From an uncultured Muribaculaceae bacterium (GTDB lineage: Bacteria; Bacteroidota; Bacteroidia; Bacteroidales; Muribaculaceae): a DNA stretch of 63,143 nt. The DNA is taken from positions 1 to 63,143 of the forward strand of contig CAJUHX010000007.1 in the NCBI GenBank assembly GCA_910586455.1. The letters are read 5' to 3'. Of the stretch, positions 59,906 through 63,143 are shown one piece after another; within the stretch, counting starts at the first letter, position 1; every line of letters starts with the position of its first letter. A program made the position numbers and the translations under genes. The notes under the pieces were generated by a model that did not search any database, was not told where the DNA came from, and saw only the letters and a program-made list of their open reading frames with translations.

Positions 59906-61864
59906 TTAACGGCGCTGAGGCAGCAGCTGGCCGGTGTTGGGGTCGTAGGCGCCGAATGGACTGTCGGCCTCTTCTTCCTCCTCAGGGTCTTTCAGTGGCT
60001 GTTCGCCGGCTTTCAGCTTGGGCTTGTTCTTTTTTATGGCCTGCGGTTTCTGCATGTCCAGAGGCAGGTCGTAGATGTTCCATGCCTGTTCTATATCCCA
60101 GTTTTTCTTGAGGTTGAGTTTCTTGGGGAAATAGTAGGTTTCCTCGGGTTGCCGTTGCATGGCCACATCGCCGGGCGTCCAGCGACCGTCGCCGTTGCTG
60201 TCGATAATCAGGCGGGCATAATAGGTGCCGGGGGCCAGATAGGTAAAGGTTACCTTGTTGCCGCGTGCCTGCATTCGGTACTGGGCCTGATCGCCGCTGC
60301 CCAGCAGTTCCACTACCACGGTGGTATCGGCGGGGAGTCCGCTGAGCAGGAAGGTTATGCTCGAGTAGTCGTCCGGTTGCTTGGTGGTGAATTCGTGTAT
60401 GAACGGTTTGTTGGGGTCGCCGTAAATGTTGTATACTGCTGCAGAGTCGATGCTCAGGCGGTATTTGCTGCCGGGCTGCCATTTCTGGGCAATGCGGCGG
60501 TTAAGCACCGGATTTAGCGAGTCGGGCAGCATGCGGAATCCGGCTACGGGCTGCCACAGAGTGTCGACCTGCATCTCGAAGCGTATCGCAGCAGAGTCGA
60601 TGGATGCGATTGGCTCGGTAAATTCGAGCAGCAGGTCGCGGTGCAGTTCCTGCTGATTGCCTCCGAGTGCGGTAATGCCTGTAAATTCGGTGCGTATGGG
60701 GTTGCCGAGCGAGTCGAGGGGCTGCTCGTCGTCTTTTTTCTTTTTCTGGCGCGGGGAGCGGAAGTCAAAGCGCAGGCTGTCGGTAAACTGGCTCAGCTGC
60801 TCGGTGGAGTCTGTCTTCATGTAAGTGACGGCCAGTCGCAGGGTGTCGGCCTCAATCAGGCGCGGGTCACTTATCCAGTATGTGAGCGAGTCAAGGCCGC
60901 GGTTGGCCTGCAGGACAGTAAATTCGCTGAAATCGCGTCCGGCAAACTCGCCGTTGGTAATGGTGACTCTTGGCAGTGAATCGGCCTTTGCACCGAACAC
61001 CATGTTGGCTTTGCGGCGTTCGGGACGTCCGTAGTCTTTGAGGTACTGCGGAGTATAGTCCTCCTTGTACAGCGACAGCAGCACGTCGTTGGGCAGGTAT
61101 CGCAGACCCCGGCGCATGGCTGTGGAGTCGCCGCCCTGACTGGAACGCAGAGTGTCGGTCAGCTCAAACTGTTCGACTACAGGCTCCACCACCACGTCGT
61201 AGAATGCCATAGCTTCGGAGCGGTCCCAGCGGTTGTCGCGGTTCACGTCGTCGATGGCGAAAACGTGGTATCGGCCCGCGGGCAAGTTGCGTATGGTAAA
61301 CTGTCCCAGCTGATTGGTGCGGGCAATGCGGTCGAGGGGCAGTTTGGTCAGAGCGGTATCGCTGAGGTTGGAATGTACGCCCACCAGCATGCCCTGTGCC
61401 GGTTCGAGATTATCGGCGCCGAGTACCATGCCGCTGATGCGCAGGGTGTCGATTGTCGGGCCGGTAGAGAAGTCGATGGCGAAGCCGTCGAGTATGTTGC
61501 CTTCGTTAAGGTCTTTGATGGCATCGGCAAAGTCTACGGTGTATGTGGTGCTGTCGCGGAGGGTATCGCGGAATTCAACGGTCAGCCGGCGTCCGTTGGC
61601 GCTCACCGCAGGGGGCTGGCTCATGGCCGGACTTACTACAACCTTGTTGAAGGCGTCGTCAATCTGGATATTCTCGTCGAAGTTAACTATCAGACGCTTG
61701 CCGTTGAAGTTCAGTTGCCCTGCGGGCGGATTCGACGACAGCGGCACCGGCGGATCCACATCGCGGGCACCGCCGTCGGGCCTGCCCATGCTGGCGCATG
61801 AGCCGATGATTATGGCGCCTATGATGGCGACGACGATATTATATGTCTTCCAGATATGCTTCAT
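59906..61864 (-). CDS. Ig-like-domain (Big_5) outer-membrane lipoprotein
   Basis: The 652-residue protein has a lipoprotein signal (IIGAIIIGSCASMG) and starts its mature part with DPPVPLSSNPPAGQLNFNGK and RLIVNFDENIQIDDAFNKVV, the SbsA-like Ig domain Big_5. Later segments include a carboxypeptidase-regulatory-like fold (GQFTIRNLPAGRYHVFAIDD) and further beta domains, ending in an acidic Lys/Glu-rich tail. The function is unknown; the family is widespread in Bacteroidetes next to truA. Its ATG at 61864 overlaps the end of truA by 26 bases. Confidence 0.85.
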   Translation of the reverse strand: MKHIWKTYNIVVAIIGAIIIGSCASMGRPDGGARDVDPPVPLSSNPPAGQLNFNGKRLIVNFDENIQIDDAFNKVVVSPAMSQPPAVSANGRRLTVEFRDTLRDSTTYTVDFADAIKDLNEGNILDGFAIDFSTGPTIDTLRISGMVLGADNLEPAQGMLVGVHSNLSDTALTKLPLDRIARTNQLGQFTIRNLPAGRYHVFAIDDVNRDNRWDRSEAMAFYDVVVEPVVEQFELTDTLRSSQGGDSTAMRRGLRYLPNDVLLSLYKEDYTPQYLKDYGRPERRKANMVFGAKADSLPRVTITNGEFAGRDFSEFTVLQANRGLDSLTYWISDPRLIEADTLRLAVTYMKTDSTEQLSQFTDSLRFDFRSPRQKKKKDDEQPLDSLGNPIRTEFTGITALGGNQQELHRDLLLEFTEPIASIDSAAIRFEMQVDTLWQPVAGFRMLPDSLNPVLNRRIAQKWQPGSKYRLSIDSAAVYNIYGDPNKPFIHEFTTKQPDDYSSITFLLSGLPADTTVVVELLGSGDQAQYRMQARGNKVTFTYLAPGTYYARLIIDSNGDGRWTPGDVAMQRQPEETYYFPKKLNLKKNWDIEQAWNIYDLPLDMQKPQAIKKNKPKLKAGEQPLKDPEEEEEADSPFGAYDPNTGQLLPQRR

Positions 61865-62612
61865 CGGGAACGGTGTAGTAAGGGTATGTGATTCGCGATA
61901 GAAACAGGGCGTGTGCCGGCATCGAAGTGCCTGCGGCGCAGCGGTCGCGGCGGGCAATGATTTCCGGCAAGTCGTCGGGGGCGAGTTTACCGCGCCCTAC
62001 ATCGGCCAGCGTGCCGGCTATGGCTCTGACCATATTGCGCAGAAAACGGTCGGCCACAACTACCAGACGCCAGCGTCCGGGCGCGACTTCCTCCCATTCC
62101 ACGCGCCTGAGGTCGCAGATGTGGGTCTTCACATCGGTGTGGGTCTTGGCAAAGGAACTGAAGTCGCGGGTGCCGAGCATCATTACTCCGGCGCGGTTCA
62201 TGGCGTCGAAGTCGAGGGTCGGCGGAGCCTGCCACGACAAGGGCCAGGCGAATGCGCTCTTGCGAGTGTTGGCGTAGTAGTGGTATCGCCGTTCGGTGGC
62301 ATCGAAGCGAGCGTGTGCGTCGGCATGTACGGGGGTAAACGAGCGTATGGCTATATCGCGGCCAACCATGCTGTTGAGGCTGTGCAGAAAGCGGCTGTCA
62401 GGCTCAAGCCCGTCCGGGAGATCGACGTGAGCAATCATCATCGAGGCATTGACTCCGGCATCGGTGCGGCCGGCGCCTGTCACGGCCACGGGGCGGCGTG
62501 CCAGACGCGAGAGTGCCTCTTCGAGCACGCTCTGCACCGTAATTTCTCCCGGCTGGACCTGCCAGCCGTGAAAGGGAGCTCCGCGGTATGCCAAGTCAAT
62601 GAACCAGCGCAT
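61839..62612 (-). CDS. truA: tRNA pseudouridine(38-40) synthase TruA
   Basis: The 257-residue enzyme has the family start RWFIDLAYRGAPFHGWQVQP and the catalytic Asp51 in GAGRTDAGVNASM, and ends with FLSRITYPYY. It makes pseudouridine at positions 38-40 of tRNA anticodon arms. The residue usually His in GRTDAGVHA is Asn here, a small departure. Its ATG shares a base with the stop codon of speA, so the two genes are translationally coupled. Confidence 0.95.
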   Translation of the reverse strand: MRWFIDLAYRGAPFHGWQVQPGEITVQSVLEEALSRLARRPVAVTGAGRTDAGVNASMMIAHVDLPDGLEPDSRFLHSLNSMVGRDIAIRSFTPVHADAHARFDATERRYHYYANTRKSAFAWPLSWQAPPTLDFDAMNRAGVMMLGTRDFSSFAKTHTDVKTHICDLRRVEWEEVAPGRWRLVVVADRFLRNMVRAIAGTLADVGRGKLAPDDLPEIIARRDRCAAGTSMPAHALFLSRITYPYYTVPDEAYLEDI

Positions 62613-63143
62613 CAGTCTTTCTCCAGATAGGTATATCCGTAGAGCCCCGAGCGGTATGTGCTGAGGAAGTCGCGGCCTTCCTCAGGAGTAATCGCTCCGG
62701 CTTTCATGCACGATGTAACCCATGTTTCGACATTGCGTACCAGCTTTTTAGGCGAGTACTGCACGTAGTCGAGCACTTCGGCCACGGTTTCGCCGTCGAT
62801 AATCTGGTCGATTTCGTAGCGGTCTTTATACACGCTTATATGCACTGCATTGGTGTCGCCGAAAAGGTTGTGCATGTCGCCCAGGATTTCCTGGTACGCA
62901 CCCACCAGGAACACGCCTATGTAGTATGGCTCGCCCTGTTTGATGTTGTGAACCGGCAAGGCCGACGAAAGGGCGCCCTGGCTGATGAAGTTGGCGATTT
63001 TGCCGTCGGAGTCGCAGGTCATGTCCTGCAGAGTGCAGGTGCGGCCGGGCTTCTCGTCGAGGTGGCTTATCGGAATTATGGGGAACACCTGGTCGATGGC
63101 CCAGCTGTCGGGCAGCGACTGGAAGAGCGAGAAGTTGCAGAAA
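62612..63143 (-). CDS. speA: Biosynthetic arginine decarboxylase, C-terminal part (cut by window edge)
   Basis: The visible 177 residues are the C-terminal end of a SpeA-type arginine decarboxylase: CNFSLFQSLPDSWAIDQVFP, PIIPISHLDEKPGRTCTLQD with the substrate-site segment LQDMTCDSDGKI, and GVFLVGAYQEILGDMHNLFG. The enzyme makes agmatine for polyamine synthesis using PLP. The frame remains open to the right edge, so most of the gene lies outside. Its stop codon overlaps the truA start codon. Confidence 0.93.
   Translation of the reverse strand, partial: FCNFSLFQSLPDSWAIDQVFPIIPISHLDEKPGRTCTLQDMTCDSDGKIANFISQGALSSALPVHNIKQGEPYYIGVFLVGAYQEILGDMHNLFGDTNAVHISVYKDRYEIDQIIDGETVAEVLDYVQYSPKKLVRNVETWVTSCMKAGAITPEEGRDFLSTYRSGLYGYTYLEKD

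Noticed and set aside
1..63143. CRISPR arrays, restriction or toxin-antitoxin systems, intact transposases, rRNA genes
   Set aside because: No regularly spaced direct repeats, nuclease, methylase-restriction pair, transposase or rRNA sequence was recognised on either strand.

Overview
The window looks like chromosomal DNA of a Bacteroidales bacterium, probably near Muribaculaceae or Bacteroides (family placement is inference). Support comes from several sides: repeated Bacteroidetes-type promoters (TTTG or TTG, about 19-20 bp, then TAnnTTTG), almost no Shine-Dalgarno signals, a complete type IX secretion (T9SS) core operon, a riboswitch-controlled TonB-dependent receptor plus PnuC-type thiamine transporter, a Bacteroidetes-style glycogen operon and several lipoproteins. 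No CRISPR array, intact insertion sequence or rRNA operon was seen. || Layout. 1-4300: GH2 beta-galactosidase, EF-P, tRNA-Leu(CAA). 4190-7160: TPP riboswitch, thiamine outer-membrane receptor, inner-membrane transporter, terminator. 7158-8560: a decayed prophage-like patch holding an integrase C-terminus, a LexA/S24-type repressor C-terminus, a possible tape-measure N-terminus and two small membrane proteins, lying against the 3' side of tRNA-Leu(TAA). 8607-12095: tRNA-Leu(TAA), tRNA-Arg(CCT), a zinc-ribbon protein, recA and queF-queC. 12126-16165 (minus): peptide transporter, polyprenol-phosphate mannose synthase-like enzyme, dihydroorotase. 16355-21789: AAA+ regulator, lptE, a conserved unknown, secG, a U32 peptidase and an aminotransferase. 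22296-24812 (minus): lysS-gpsA. 25162-30094: glycogen/alpha-glucan operon with a long leader. 30093-30273: nested inverted repeats. 30292-38092 (minus): a MacA/MacB/TolC-like efflux system with its own response regulator and histidine kinase. 38261-47051: porT-porP-gldK-gldL-gldM-gldN followed without a gap by an RsmI-like methyltransferase and then an MBL-fold hydrolase. 47073-51858: acyltransferase, DUF1573 protein, the SRP RNA gene, ptb-buk. 52168-56650: an Omp28-like protein with a T9SS sorting domain and a GH20 hexosaminidase. 56735-63143: sufE, an M28 peptidase lipoprotein, PadR and PspC proteins, an Ig-like lipoprotein, truA and the 3' part of speA. || How the parts fit. The cell imports thiamine through a TPP-gated pair, stores glucan, degrades host or dietary glycans (GH2, GH20), and exports proteins by the T9SS; the Omp28-like protein is a likely cargo of that machine. 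The efflux operon and the porT operon diverge from one intergenic region carrying a perfect TGTCCG-AAAA-CGGACA palindrome, a plausible operator for the efflux-linked response regulator. The least explained elements are an orphan consensus promoter reading into the 3' end of the aminotransferase gene from the opposite strand, the nested repeats after the glycogen operon, and a GC-rich double hairpin near 54180.
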